DNA of 64,000 bases, from contig NZ_JAIVLB010000015.1 of assembly GCF_020524495.1 (NCBI RefSeq), positions 1 to 64,000 on the forward strand, read 5' to 3'. This document shows positions 38,396-47,209 of this stretch, piece by piece. The notes under the pieces were generated by a model. The model ran no database searches and was not told the DNA's origin. It saw only the letters and a program-made list of their open reading frames with translations. The stretch is from Bacillus stratosphericus (GTDB lineage: Bacteria > Bacillota > Bacilli > Bacillales > Bacillaceae). Every line of letters begins with the position of its first letter. Positions within the stretch are counted from its first letter, which is position 1. A program made the translations under genes and the position numbers.

Positions 38396-38860
38396 TGCCT
38401 TTACAGATTCAATTGTTTTAAGTCGTAGTGTTCCGTTTGCATCTTTTGTATAAGTCACTTTCACTTTTGATTCTTCTTTTAGGCTGTTCACTTGTTTTGA
38501 AAATGAATTTCCGAATGAAATGGCTACTTCTTTCCCATCAATATTGACAGCAATTGTGTGTCCATCAGCCAAACCGACAAAAGTGCCTTCTTTTGTGATT
38601 TCTTTACTTGAGCTTTCTTTTGAATCTTCATTGGATTGCCCTGCTTGATCCTCTGTTTGAGCAGTTGTTTCTTTGCTTTGATCGTCTGCTTTTTCATTTG
38701 TAGACTTATCTTCAACTGTTTCATCTGATACATTTTCTTTGTCAGTAGTTTCTTTTTTGCTGTTATCCGTATTGTCGCTTGATTGATTAGTTGTGCCGCA
38801 CGCTGTAAGCATGACACCTAGAAGAAAGACTAGAAACGGCATCGTGATTATTTTTTTCAA
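38390..38860 (-). CDS. LytA-like lipoprotein (paralogue)
   Basis: Lipoprotein with lipobox LTAC and a long Ser/Lys/Glu/Asp-rich linker (residues 25-90), ending in a 60-residue domain GTFVGLADGHTIAVNIDGKEVAISF... that matches the LytA domain encoded at 42932 (NYVGMADSHTIEVKKSNVTLSFEF). It is longer than LytA because of the linker. I take the TTG at 38860 as start, after GAGGTG. Its place next to an amidase relic suggests it descends from a duplicated lytABC-type cassette. Its role is not known. Confidence 0.82.
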   Translation of the reverse strand: MKKIITMPFLVFLLGVMLTACGTTNQSSDNTDNSKKETTDKENVSDETVEDKSTNEKADDQSKETTAQTEDQAGQSNEDSKESSSKEITKEGTFVGLADGHTIAVNIDGKEVAISFGNSFSKQVNSLKEESKVKVTYTKDANGTLRLKTIESVKAK

Positions 38861-39039
38861 TATCGTCACCTCTTCATAATTTGTCGATTTGCTGTTATCG
38901 AAAACACGTTAAAAATCTACTCTCTATGTTTCAATTATAACAAAAATAACCTGAAATGAATGTATATTGAACTTGACACATAAACAGTCTTTTCATTTTG
39001 AATCAAAGTAAGTCGAAACACCAGATGCAATCCAGAGGT

Positions 39040-39160
39040 AAGCTGATCTTTCGCAGCAGAAGATTTATATATTTTGCATCAAATGGGCTTGTGTTAAAGC
39101 TAGGCTCCAGCAATATGCTTGGTCTGCACGCTTAGGGAGAGCACGAATAATAAAGACATT
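39040..39160 (-). pseudogene. Relic of an N-acetylmuramoyl-L-alanine amidase C-terminus
   Basis: On the minus strand from 39129 down to 39043 one frame reads RPSILLEPSFNTSPFDAKYI, closely resembling the zinc-ligand Glu region of Amidase_3 (MPSVLLETGFVSSPVDSNIL in the intact LytC here). A stop codon precedes it, and no start or full domain is present. It sits between the lytA paralogue and lytC and is best read as the tail of a second, decayed autolysin gene. Confidence 0.6.
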
Positions 39161-39212
39161 TGATATCTTATGAAGGCAACATCCTTAGTATGACCACTTC
39201 ATGTACTATTGA

Positions 39213-39250
39213 TAAAAAAAGGCTGCGGAGAGACGTTCTCGAGCAGCCTA
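39213..39250 (-). terminator. Terminator of the lytABC operon
   Basis: AGGCTGC and GCAGCCT (39243-39249 and 39220-39226) form the stem, followed by seven T on the minus strand, 35 bases after the lytC stop. Confidence 0.85.
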
Positions 39251-39284
39251 AGAGGAGTATCTTAACCACCCCTCATATTTTTTC

Positions 39285-40775
39285 TTATCTAAAATAACCT
39301 GAAACGCCGCTTGAAATACCAGCCGCTAATTTATCTTTATAAGTAGCAGATTTCAAAATATTTGAATCGACTGGACTGGAAACAAAACCAGTTTCAAGCA
39401 AGACACTTGGCATCTTTGAATACTTAATGACATAGAATCCAGCTGTTTTCACACCGCGGTCTCTTGTGCCTAATGCACTGACCATTTTAGGCTGGATGTT
39501 TTGCGCAAGCTTTAAGCTGTTTGCAGATTCATATGTTGCGTCATAATACGTTTCTGTTCCATTTGCGCTGCTGTTATCATGTGCGTTCGCATGGACACTA
39601 ATAAAGATATCTGCTTTCGCAGAAGCACCTTTACTTACTCGTGTTTCAAGACTGTCAAATGTATCAGATGTACGTGACATGACTGGTAGTGCCCCAGCAC
39701 TAGTCAATTTTGTATTTAGACGCTTAGCGACATCAAGGGTCACGTTTTTCTCAAGAAGACCGTATCCAATAGCACCAGAGTCTTGACCTCCATGACCAGG
39801 GTCAATAAAAACTGTTTTTCCAACGACTGGATTTTTCAATTGGGAAGTCACAGTATTCGTCACAGTAGATGTACCACCTAGAACACTAAATGAAGCGATC
39901 TTCTTTGAACCAATGATTTTTCTCGTTGCATTCGGTAATGTTTTTTCATTCGTGAAAATAAAGGCTTTACCCTGCTTGGCAGCAATACTAGCTCCTGAAG
40001 CGGCATCAGCGTATGCAAAACCATTACTAATATACGTATTACTTGTACTCATATTGTATTTCGTCACAATATTTGCAGCCACTTCATAACGATTTGCCCC
40101 ACCAATTCTTTCAGGTGAAGGTAGTTTAGAATATGCTGATTTATTTACACTAGACTCTCCACCAACCACAATGGTCTTTTTAACTCCTCTGCTTTTAATC
40201 ACCGCTGAGGTTTCCGAACGTAAATCTTTATCGTTTGTTAATAAGATTGGATAGCCTTGTTTTGCAGCATAAGGTGCAATGGCAACTGCATCTGCATAAG
40301 CAAAGCCATTTGCTACAACAGCCGTACTAGAGCTTTTCATTTGCTTTGCAATATTTGCTGCTAAATCATATCGATTATTACCACTAATACGATTTACTGA
40401 AATACCCATCGCCTTTAGCTGAGTTGTCACTTTGCTAGAGACACTCTTTGTTCCACCGAGAATAATCACATTCTTTGTCTTTAGATCTTGAAGACCTTTT
40501 TTTGTATCTGCAGATAAACTGCTACTGTTTGTAAAAAGAACAGGTGCATTTTTTTGATACGCATAAGGAACCGCACTTAAAGCGTCCGCATATGCTTCTT
40601 TACCTACAAGAACAACCGTACTCGATGTTGTCCAGCCTTTTTTCGCCGCATTCACCGCAACAACATAACGGTTTTTTCCATCAATTCTTGTGACTGAATT
40701 GTCAGCAAGTGCAGATGGAAGAAACAAAAACATTGTTACTACACTCAAAAATACAACTTTTATAATAGAGCGCAC
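39285..40775 (-). CDS. lytC: N-acetylmuramoyl-L-alanine amidase LytC
   Basis: Major autolysin: cuts the bond between muramic acid and L-Ala in peptidoglycan. The 496-residue protein (same as B. subtilis LytC) has a signal peptide, three CWB2 wall-binding repeats (RIDGKNRYVVAVNAAKKGW and two more RISGNNRY / RIGGANRY copies, residues 30-310) and a C-terminal Amidase_3 domain with zinc ligands in DPGHGGQDSG, the ISVHANAH motif and VLLETGF. It starts with GTG after AAGGAGG. It is the last gene of lytABC. Confidence 0.96.
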   Translation of the reverse strand: MRSIIKVVFLSVVTMFLFLPSALADNSVTRIDGKNRYVVAVNAAKKGWTTSSTVVLVGKEAYADALSAVPYAYQKNAPVLFTNSSSLSADTKKGLQDLKTKNVIILGGTKSVSSKVTTQLKAMGISVNRISGNNRYDLAANIAKQMKSSSTAVVANGFAYADAVAIAPYAAKQGYPILLTNDKDLRSETSAVIKSRGVKKTIVVGGESSVNKSAYSKLPSPERIGGANRYEVAANIVTKYNMSTSNTYISNGFAYADAASGASIAAKQGKAFIFTNEKTLPNATRKIIGSKKIASFSVLGGTSTVTNTVTSQLKNPVVGKTVFIDPGHGGQDSGAIGYGLLEKNVTLDVAKRLNTKLTSAGALPVMSRTSDTFDSLETRVSKGASAKADIFISVHANAHDNSSANGTETYYDATYESANSLKLAQNIQPKMVSALGTRDRGVKTAGFYVIKYSKMPSVLLETGFVSSPVDSNILKSATYKDKLAAGISSGVSGYFR

Positions 40776-40798
40776 AGTTTATAACCTCCTTTGATGTT

Positions 40799-42910
40799 TT
40801 AATTCGTTGTTAACTTTGCACCCGGATAATAGAATGACAAAATACTTGAATATGAGGTTCCTGATTCAGCTCTCTCTTTCGCTCCATATTGACTCATTCC
40901 AACTCCATGACCATATCCTTTTCCTGAGATGGTAAAATCATTGGTGTTATTCTTCACTGAAGCATACGTGCTTTTTAAATTAGTCGCACCAAGTATTGAT
41001 CTAAATTCAGTCATTTTAAAACTAAGTTTCGCTGATTTATTCATACTATAAGAACCCGTTTTATTTTTTAAGTGATAACTGATTTCCATAGAGGCTGTTT
41101 TTGCTCTCTGCCCTTTTGTTTTACCTGAAAAGGAGATGCTTGAAATTGTAGCTATCTTGATGTCTGAAGCCGAAGTTTCTTTATTTTTTAGAATCCAGCT
41201 CTTCAATCCTGTCAACTGACTCGCATTTGTTTCTGTTGTCTTACTCCACCAAGATGCTGGTTCTGCTGTGCTAAGCGATCTACTCAATTGTGTTTTTGAT
41301 AGTTTAAGTGTCCAAGCATTCACTGGATCTTTTGTATCTGTTTTTGCTACTAAATAAGGAGATGCACTTGACCACACTTCGTCACTCGCCTCAGTGTAGC
41401 CTCCATTACTAGAATAGTAGGTAGCAGAAATCAGTTTATTATTATATTTTAGTACCTTACCTTTTGTAGCATCTACAGCTTTCGTAGAGTTTGTATACCA
41501 GTTGTATCCACCATATACTTGGAATGCTGTTGTATCTGGCACAACCTTCCCAATACTGTTCACAGAATATGTACGTGCTGCAACAGCCTGCGCTTTTAAT
41601 GCCTCAACATGCCAGCTTGCTGGCATTTCATTCGGTACAACCCCTTTAAGATAATCTTCAAAAGGGATATTTTCATTTGTTGGGCGAATATAGCCTGATT
41701 CTACAGCAAAGTTCATTTCCCCCAAATATGCTTTCCCAGCAACTCGAATGACATTACTGGTTGAATAATTCTCTGGAACAATTCTTACTGAGGATCCAAA
41801 CGTCTTAATGCCCTGGATAGAAATTTTTCCGTTGGAAACATTCAATTGATAATCCTTATTATTCTTCAAATAAAATTCATTTGATAATTTTTTTTGTAAA
41901 CTTGTTGAAATGGATTTTGTTCCGCCAGACAATTGAAACGAGTTCGTCCCCTGTTTTTGCACAACTGATGTAACAGGTGATGTTAGACTATTTTCTTTTA
42001 CAAGGACCATAGGACTGTTATTTTTGGCTGCTAAAAGCGAAAATGTAATAGCATCTGTAAAGATAGAACCATTTGCTAGGTATAGCTTATTAGCATCCAT
42101 GTTTAACTCATTTACAATATTTGCTGAGACCTCATATCTATTAGCTCCACCGATTCTTTTAACTGTGGACGTTTTTTTGATTTGAGATTCAACTTTTTTG
42201 CTAACACTCTTTTCTCCACCAACAATGGTGACTTTACTTGGAAGCTTATAAGTTGGTAAGCTATCTTTCTTCGTTAACAGAATAGGATAGCCGTTTCTTG
42301 CAGCGTATGGTGTTATTGAAGCACTGTCAGTAAAAATGCTTCCTGTCGCCACTATAGCTTGACTATAGTTCCCCATCTCTTTTGCTATATTTTGTGAAAC
42401 GTCATAACGTGATTTACCACTGATCCTGTTGATCTTCCCATATTTCTTCAGTGTTTTCTCTGTTGCTGAAGAAACACTTGTTGTTCCACCGATAATCAGG
42501 ATATTGTCAGGATTCATCTTTTTAATTTGCTCTTCAGTTGTTTTTGTTAATGTTTCAGCATTCGTATATAAAATAGGTGCATTCAACTTATAAGCTAAAG
42601 GTGTAGCGGAAATTGCATCTGCAAACGCATCACGATTTACAATGACAATTGTAGATGGATTTTTCCAACCTGCTGAAGCAATATTATTGGCTACCTCATA
42701 ACGGTTCTTACCATCATATCGAGCCATTGAAGATACATTTGTACCAGTCACTTTGTATAAGCCGGATGATGATATGTTAAAGCTCGTTTTATTTCCAACA
42801 TAGTTTGATAATTTCACAGAAATTGTTGAGCTTGTCGCTGAAGCATCTTTTGGGATGAATACAAGTAAAAGTAAGATGAACATTGTGAAAGTTAGACTGA
42901 TTTTTTTCAA
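40799..42910 (-). CDS. lytB: Amidase enhancer LytB (SpoIID domain)
   Basis: A secreted protein of 703 residues (705 in B. subtilis) that stimulates LytC. It has a signal peptide, three N-terminal CWB2 repeats (RYDGKNRYEVANNIASAGW and copies at about 155 and 245) and a C-terminal SpoIID/LytB domain (NEMPASWHVEALKAQAVAARTYS...YSSNGGYTEASDEVW...GYGHGVGMSQYGA). The likely start is TTG at 42910 with GGTGGG upstream. Confidence 0.95.
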   Translation of the reverse strand: MKKISLTFTMFILLLLVFIPKDASATSSTISVKLSNYVGNKTSFNISSSGLYKVTGTNVSSMARYDGKNRYEVANNIASAGWKNPSTIVIVNRDAFADAISATPLAYKLNAPILYTNAETLTKTTEEQIKKMNPDNILIIGGTTSVSSATEKTLKKYGKINRISGKSRYDVSQNIAKEMGNYSQAIVATGSIFTDSASITPYAARNGYPILLTKKDSLPTYKLPSKVTIVGGEKSVSKKVESQIKKTSTVKRIGGANRYEVSANIVNELNMDANKLYLANGSIFTDAITFSLLAAKNNSPMVLVKENSLTSPVTSVVQKQGTNSFQLSGGTKSISTSLQKKLSNEFYLKNNKDYQLNVSNGKISIQGIKTFGSSVRIVPENYSTSNVIRVAGKAYLGEMNFAVESGYIRPTNENIPFEDYLKGVVPNEMPASWHVEALKAQAVAARTYSVNSIGKVVPDTTAFQVYGGYNWYTNSTKAVDATKGKVLKYNNKLISATYYSSNGGYTEASDEVWSSASPYLVAKTDTKDPVNAWTLKLSKTQLSRSLSTAEPASWWSKTTETNASQLTGLKSWILKNKETSASDIKIATISSISFSGKTKGQRAKTASMEISYHLKNKTGSYSMNKSAKLSFKMTEFRSILGATNLKSTYASVKNNTNDFTISGKGYGHGVGMSQYGAKERAESGTSYSSILSFYYPGAKLTTN

Positions 42911-42931
42911 TTTAATGATCCCACCATCTCT

Positions 42932-43255
42932 CTATTGAACTTTTTTCATTTCTTGAATTTCCTTTTGACCACTGTCATTTAGAATGTAAAAAATGTCTAC
43001 ATTATCTCCTGGTTGAAATTTATTCAATACTTCATTGAAGTTTTCAGTAAATTCAAAACTCAAAGTAACATTTGACTTTTTCACTTCAATTGTATGAGAG
43101 TCTGCCATTCCTACATAATTGGCTGTTTCCTTTAACGTTTGAGAAGTTGAACTGCTTGTCTTCTTTTCTTCTAAGGACTGCTCAGCCGTTCCACATGCTG
43201 TGAGCACGATACCCAGTAGTAGTATTAAGAACGGTAAAACGATGATTTTCTTCAT
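42932..43255 (-). CDS. lytA: LytA lipoprotein of the autolysin operon
   Basis: Small lipoprotein of 107 residues with lipobox TACG, probably anchored outside the membrane, and the LytA domain YVGMADSHTIEV...DNVDIFYILNDSGQ. It is thought to help export or anchor the autolysin proteins; the mechanism is not known. ATG at 43255 follows GAGGTG by six bases; GTG at 43264 is an alternative. It is the first gene of lytABC. Confidence 0.92.
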   Translation of the reverse strand: MKKIIVLPFLILLLGIVLTACGTAEQSLEEKKTSSSTSQTLKETANYVGMADSHTIEVKKSNVTLSFEFTENFNEVLNKFQPGDNVDIFYILNDSGQKEIQEMKKVQ

Positions 43256-43275
43256 TTTTTTCACCTCATGTTTTT

Positions 43276-43303
43276 GTATCGTCTTATAACTTAATATTTT
43301 AAG
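43276..43303 (-). promoter_or_regulatory. SigD-type promoter of lytABC
   Basis: On the minus strand TTAAA (43298-43302), 15 bases, then ACGATAC (43276-43282) resembles the SigD pattern CTAAA-N15/16-CCGATAT. B. subtilis lytABC is known to use SigD together with SigA, so autolysins are made with motility genes. Confidence 0.68.
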
Positions 43304-43437
43304 GTAAATTTAAGGTTTTTTGAAACCTTTTTTTTGTTCCAACGTCTATATCTAGGTTGAGGGTAAAAAAATAACTTGTTTATCAAGATTCGTAAACCTA
43401 TAATCATGGAAGAATCATAGAAAAGGTGAGGGACATT

Positions 43438-44358
43438 ATGAGAGCTGAGAGAAAAAGAAAAAAGAAAAAGGTTCTTTGGATTGTTTTATCAATTATTGGC
43501 TTATTCGTATTAGCAACTGGCGGATATGCATATCATCTTTGGAACACAGCAGCATCAACCGTCGCAGGCATTCAGGAGAATTTAAAGAAGTCGGATAAAC
43601 GTGACAAAGATGTCGATTTAAGCAAAAAAGACCCGATCTCAATTTTAGTGATGGGTGTCGATGAAAGAAAGAATGACCGTGGCCGTGCAGATACATTAAT
43701 ATATATGACAGTCAACCCGAAAAATAAAACAACAGAAATGGTCAGTATCCCGCGTGATACCTATACAAAGATTGTCGGGAAAGGCACAATGGATAAAATC
43801 AATCACTCCTATGCTTTTGGCGGTACACAAATGGCAGCAGATACAGTAGAAGAATTGCTTGATGTACCTGTGGATTACTTTGTTAAAGTAAACATGGAAA
43901 GCTTTAAAGATATTGTCGATACGCTTGGCGGCATTACCGTAAATAGCACGTTTGCTTTCAACTATGACGGCCATTCATTTGGTACAGGTGAAATTAACCT
44001 TAACGGGGATCAAGCACTTGCCTATACAAGAATGAGAAAGCAAGATCCAAAAGGGGATTTTGGCCGCCAGCAAAGACAGCGCCAAGTCATTGAAGGCATC
44101 ATTGCGAAGGGTGCCAACATTTCGTCTATTACAAAATTCGGCGATATGTTCAAAGTCGTTGAAAACAACATGAAAACAAACATGTCCTTTGACGATATGT
44201 GGACCATGATGAATGATTATCGCGATGCAAGAAAGCGTGTCAAACAGCATGAATTAAAAGGAACGGGCACACGAATCAGTAACATTTATTATTATCAGCT
44301 TGATGATAGCAGTTTAGCGAAAGTAAAGAAGGAATTGAAGGATAGTTTGGAGCAGTAA
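43438..44358 (+). CDS. tagU: LCP-family cell wall ligase TagU (LytR)
   Basis: LytR-CpsA-Psr protein of 306 residues (same as B. subtilis TagU/LytR) transcribed divergently from lytABC. A basic N-terminus (RAERKRKKKK) and one membrane helix (12-34) precede the LCP domain: RGRADTLIYMTVNPKN, SIPRDTYTKIVGKG, DKINHSYAFGG, DFGRQQRQRQVI. It joins teichoic acid to peptidoglycan and has been linked to autolysin control. The ATG at 43438 follows AAGGTGAGG. Confidence 0.95.
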   Translation: MRAERKRKKKKVLWIVLSIIGLFVLATGGYAYHLWNTAASTVAGIQENLKKSDKRDKDVDLSKKDPISILVMGVDERKNDRGRADTLIYMTVNPKNKTTEMVSIPRDTYTKIVGKGTMDKINHSYAFGGTQMAADTVEELLDVPVDYFVKVNMESFKDIVDTLGGITVNSTFAFNYDGHSFGTGEINLNGDQALAYTRMRKQDPKGDFGRQQRQRQVIEGIIAKGANISSITKFGDMFKVVENNMKTNMSFDDMWTMMNDYRDARKRVKQHELKGTGTRISNIYYYQLDDSSLAKVKKELKDSLEQ

Positions 44359-44440
44359 AAAAGAAGACTACATTATTGTAGGCTTCTCAAACCGTAGACA
44401 GAGGGCTAAGATGTTGTTTTAGCCCTTTGTCTTCTTTTTT
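44357..44440. terminator. Bidirectional terminator between tagU and mnaA
   Basis: AGGGCTAA and TTAGCCCT form an inner stem (44402-44409, 44419-44426), and a 12-base outer repeat AAAAAAGAAGAC / GTCTTCTTTTTT (44357-44368, 44429-44440) extends it. A T-run occurs on either strand, fitting the convergent genes. Confidence 0.82.
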
Positions 44441-45578
44441 ATGATGTAAATGGGACTGGCTTTTCTTCACTGAATCCAAAACAATGAAGGAGCTCTTGGA
44501 CGATTCGTTTCGACGCTTGTCCATCACCATATGGATTAGAAGACTTCGACATTTTGTCGTACTCTTGCTGGTTTTCTAGCAGCTCTCTTGCCATTTGGTA
44601 AATAGTGTCTTCATCTGTCCCTGCGAGCTTGAGCGTACCAGCTTTCACGCCTTCTGGACGTTCTGTTGTATCACGCAGTACAAGAACTGGTTTCCCTAAA
44701 GATGGCGCCTCCTCTTGAACACCTCCTGAATCCGTTAAAATAAAGTGTGAGGCAGCAGCAAAGTTATGGAAATCAACCACTTCAAGCGGCTCAATTAAGT
44801 GCACACGATCAAGATCACTGAATTCCGTCTGTGCCGCATCACGAACGGCAGGATTTAAGTGAACAGGATATACGACCTGAACATCTTCAAACTCTTCTAC
44901 AACTCGTCTAATCGCTCTAAACATGTTTTTCATTGGTTCGCCAAGATTCTCCCTGCGGTGAGCTGTTAACAAGATCATTTTATCTGTGCCGATTTTCTCT
45001 AGAATTGGATGCTGATACTGGTCTGTGACAGTTGTTTGCAGAGCATCAATAGCGGTATTTCCTGTCACAAAAATAGTTTCTTCTTTTTTATTTTCTATTA
45101 AAAGATTCTGCTTCGCTTCATGTGTAGGCGCAAAATGAATATCAGCAATGTTTCCAGTCATTTGGCGGTTCAATTCCTCTGGGAATGGTGAATACTTATT
45201 GTGTGTTCTTAAGCCTGCCTCGACATGACCAACTGAAATTTGGTGATAAAAAGCAGCCAAACTTCCCGCAAAGGTTGTCGTTGTGTCTCCATGAACAAGC
45301 ACAATATCAGGCTTCTCCTCTTTGAATAATTGATCTAATTTCAACAGTGCATTTGATGTGATTTCAGATAATGTTTGACGTTCTTTCATAATATTTAAAT
45401 CGTGATCGGGCTTGATAACAAAGGCTTTCAGCACTTGATCAAGCATTTCTCTATGCTGAGCTGTTACAGTTACAACTGAATTTATTTGTGGGTGTTTATT
45501 AAGTTCAAGAACAAGTGGAGCCATTTTGATCGCTTCAGGTCTCGTACCGAAAATAGTCATTACATTTAGTTTTTTCAC
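44439..45578 (-). CDS. mnaA: UDP-GlcNAc 2-epimerase MnaA
   Basis: Converts UDP-GlcNAc to UDP-ManNAc, the substrate TagA uses for the teichoic acid linkage unit. The 379-residue protein has the family motifs MTIFGTRPEAIKMAPLVLEL, VHGDTTTTFAGSLAAFY, HVEAGLRT and TDSGGVQEEAPSLGKPVLVLRDTTERPE. It converges on tagU and is divergent from gtaB. Confidence 0.96.
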   Translation of the reverse strand: MKKLNVMTIFGTRPEAIKMAPLVLELNKHPQINSVVTVTAQHREMLDQVLKAFVIKPDHDLNIMKERQTLSEITSNALLKLDQLFKEEKPDIVLVHGDTTTTFAGSLAAFYHQISVGHVEAGLRTHNKYSPFPEELNRQMTGNIADIHFAPTHEAKQNLLIENKKEETIFVTGNTAIDALQTTVTDQYQHPILEKIGTDKMILLTAHRRENLGEPMKNMFRAIRRVVEEFEDVQVVYPVHLNPAVRDAAQTEFSDLDRVHLIEPLEVVDFHNFAAASHFILTDSGGVQEEAPSLGKPVLVLRDTTERPEGVKAGTLKLAGTDEDTIYQMARELLENQQEYDKMSKSSNPYGDGQASKRIVQELLHCFGFSEEKPVPFTS

Positions 45579-45619
45579 TTGTTTATGCCTCTTTCCTTCT
45601 CAATTATCGTATGTTGTTC

Positions 45620-45650
45620 ATTATACAAAAGAATAGAATCGAATCCTAAT
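45620..45650 (-). promoter_or_regulatory. Probable SigA promoter of mnaA
   Basis: A perfect TATAAT (minus strand, 45620-45625) lies about 42 bases before the mnaA start. A weak TTAGGA -35 sits 18 bases upstream. The stretch between mnaA and gtaB (45579-45852) otherwise holds only AT-rich sequence. Confidence 0.45.
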
Positions 45651-45852
45651 CATTCTATTCGGTAATCTTTACATCGCCTTTACTCTTTTCAACATGAATA
45701 TTTACACAAGTTCTTTACAAATAGGTTTTAAATCAGCTCATGCATTTTTCGTAAACCATTTGTCATTTCTATCATTTGTAAGTTACACTTTATGAAAGAT
45801 GAAAAATGAAATCAAATCATTTTTTCTATATGTAAGGAAGGTGCAAAATTCA

Positions 45853-46734
45853 TTGAAAAAAGTACGTAAAGCCATTATACCTGCTGCAGGTCTTGGGACA
45901 CGTTTCCTCCCTGCAACAAAGGCCATGCCTAAAGAAATGCTACCAATCGTTGATAAACCAACCATTCAATATATCATTGAAGAAGCTGTTGAATCAGGAA
46001 TTGAAGACATTATTATTGTGACTGGAAAAGGGAAAAGAGCCATCGAGGACCATTTTGATTTTGCGCCAGAACTAGAGCGCAACCTAGAGGAAAAAGGAAA
46101 GAGCGAGCTTTTAGAAAAGGTGAGAAAGTCCTCTAATATTGCTGACATTCATTACATACGTCAAAAGGAACCTAAAGGACTTGGACACGCCGTTTGGTGC
46201 GCCCGTAACTTTATCGGCGATGAACCTTTTGCTGTTTTACTAGGCGACGACATTGTTCAAGCCGAAACACCTGGCCTTCGCCAGCTAATGGATGAATATG
46301 AAAAAACACTTTCATCTGTGATCGGCGTTCAGCAGGTAGCAGACAGCGATACGCATCGCTACGGGATCATTGACCCTCTTACCCAAGAAGGACGCCGCTA
46401 CCAAGTAAAAAACTTTGTTGAAAAGCCGCCGCAAGGAACAGCACCATCAAATTTAGCCATATTAGGGCGCTACATTTTCACGCCAGAGATCTTTATGTAC
46501 CTTGATCAACAAGAGATTGGTGCAGGCGGAGAAATTCAACTGACAGATGCCATTCAAAAGCTAAATGACATTCAGCGCGTATTTGCCTATGATTTTGAAG
46601 GAAAACGATATGATGTCGGCGAAAAGCAAGGTTTCATCGAAACGACGCTAGAGTTTGCCCTTCAGGATGAAGAGTTGAAAAGGAAACTGATTCCATTTAT
46701 GAAACAGCTTCTTGAAAAAGAAGAAGTCAAATGA
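45853..46734 (+). CDS. gtaB: UTP-glucose-1-phosphate uridylyltransferase GtaB
   Basis: Makes UDP-glucose for teichoic acid glucosylation (TagE), glycolipids, and UDP-glucuronate via TuaD. The 293-residue protein starts [31 protein letters not shown], with the nucleotide-binding GLGTRFLP motif, [13 protein letters not shown] and [19 protein letters not shown]. The start is TTG at 45853 with GGAAGGTG upstream; an upstream in-frame ATG would add 18 residues without a good site. The gtaB terminator is split by IS remnant C. Confidence 0.95.
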   Translation: MKKVRKAIIPAAGLGTRFLPATKAMPKEMLPIVDKPTIQYIIEEAVESGIEDIIIVTGKGKRAIEDHFDFAPELERNLEEKGKSELLEKVRKSSNIADIHYIRQKEPKGLGHAVWCARNFIGDEPFAVLLGDDIVQAETPGLRQLMDEYEKTLSSVIGVQQVADSDTHRYGIIDPLTQEGRRYQVKNFVEKPPQGTAPSNLAILGRYIFTPEIFMYLDQQEIGAGGEIQLTDAIQKLNDIQRVFAYDFEGKRYDVGEKQGFIETTLEFALQDEELKRKLIPFMKQLLEKEEVK

Positions 46735-47208
46735 AAAAAGCTACCGACATTGGTCTTACCCCTGTCAAGTAGACACATATAAAAAGCCTAAGTAGCCAGT
46801 GTGTGACGGTATTCTACCGGAGCACACTGGTTTAATGTTTTCTGGAATCGATCGTGATTATAGAATTGAATGTAATCTTCTATGCTCTTGTGAAGTGTTT
46901 TGAGATGAGAGAAAAATAATTCGATTCAAACCCTTTGATTCTTACGCCATGGATACACCAGCCATGTCAACGAATAAAGGCTCTTTAATTCATGAACAGC
47001 TTCAAACCGTGCAGTCTTCAAAATCCGTCCTCCCCGTGAAGATTTGGATAACGCTTACCTGTGCCTTTAAATAATCTCTTTCTTCTTCCACACTTTTAAA
47101 GATAGACTTAGGATTATAATGTTACAGCCGATTATGAAAATTGAGCTTTTTACACTTTCTACTTAGAGGGGATCATATCAGATAATATCACATCGTGCAG
47201 CTTTTCAT
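46735..47208. terminator. Split terminator between gtaB and tagH
   Basis: AAAAAGCT at about 46735-46742 and AGCTTTTC at about 47198-47205 can pair, with further partial matches inside (CGA/TCG). IS copy C lies between them. The pairing is weaker than at the other two split sites. Confidence 0.5.
46756..47175 (-). mobile_element. IS3-like remnant C, inverted near-copy of B
   Basis: On the minus strand this 420-bp remnant repeats the right 350 bases of copy B with about ten differences and the same internal orfB deletion. It additionally lacks most of orfA, being joined from a point after GGCTGTAACATTATAA directly to CCTAAGTCTATC. The ends carry GATCCCCTCTAAGTAGA and TGTCTACTTGACAGGGG repeats. 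It sits between the convergent genes gtaB and tagH. Confidence 0.82.
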
Positions 47209-47209
47209 T

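Noticed and set aside
38524-38817. Lys/Gln-rich 97-codon frame overlapping the lytA paralogue
   Set aside because: Its biased composition results from the repetitive linker of the lipoprotein read in another frame.
39285-42910. Repeated sequence segments in lytC and lytB considered as a CRISPR-like or tandem DNA repeat
   Set aside because: They are the codons of CWB2 wall-binding protein repeats, which are divergent at DNA level and in frame.
45660-45720. TTTACA-like repeats upstream of gtaB as a PhoP site
   Set aside because: The spacing is irregular (11 and 13 bases) and gtaB is not a known PhoP target; too weak to call.
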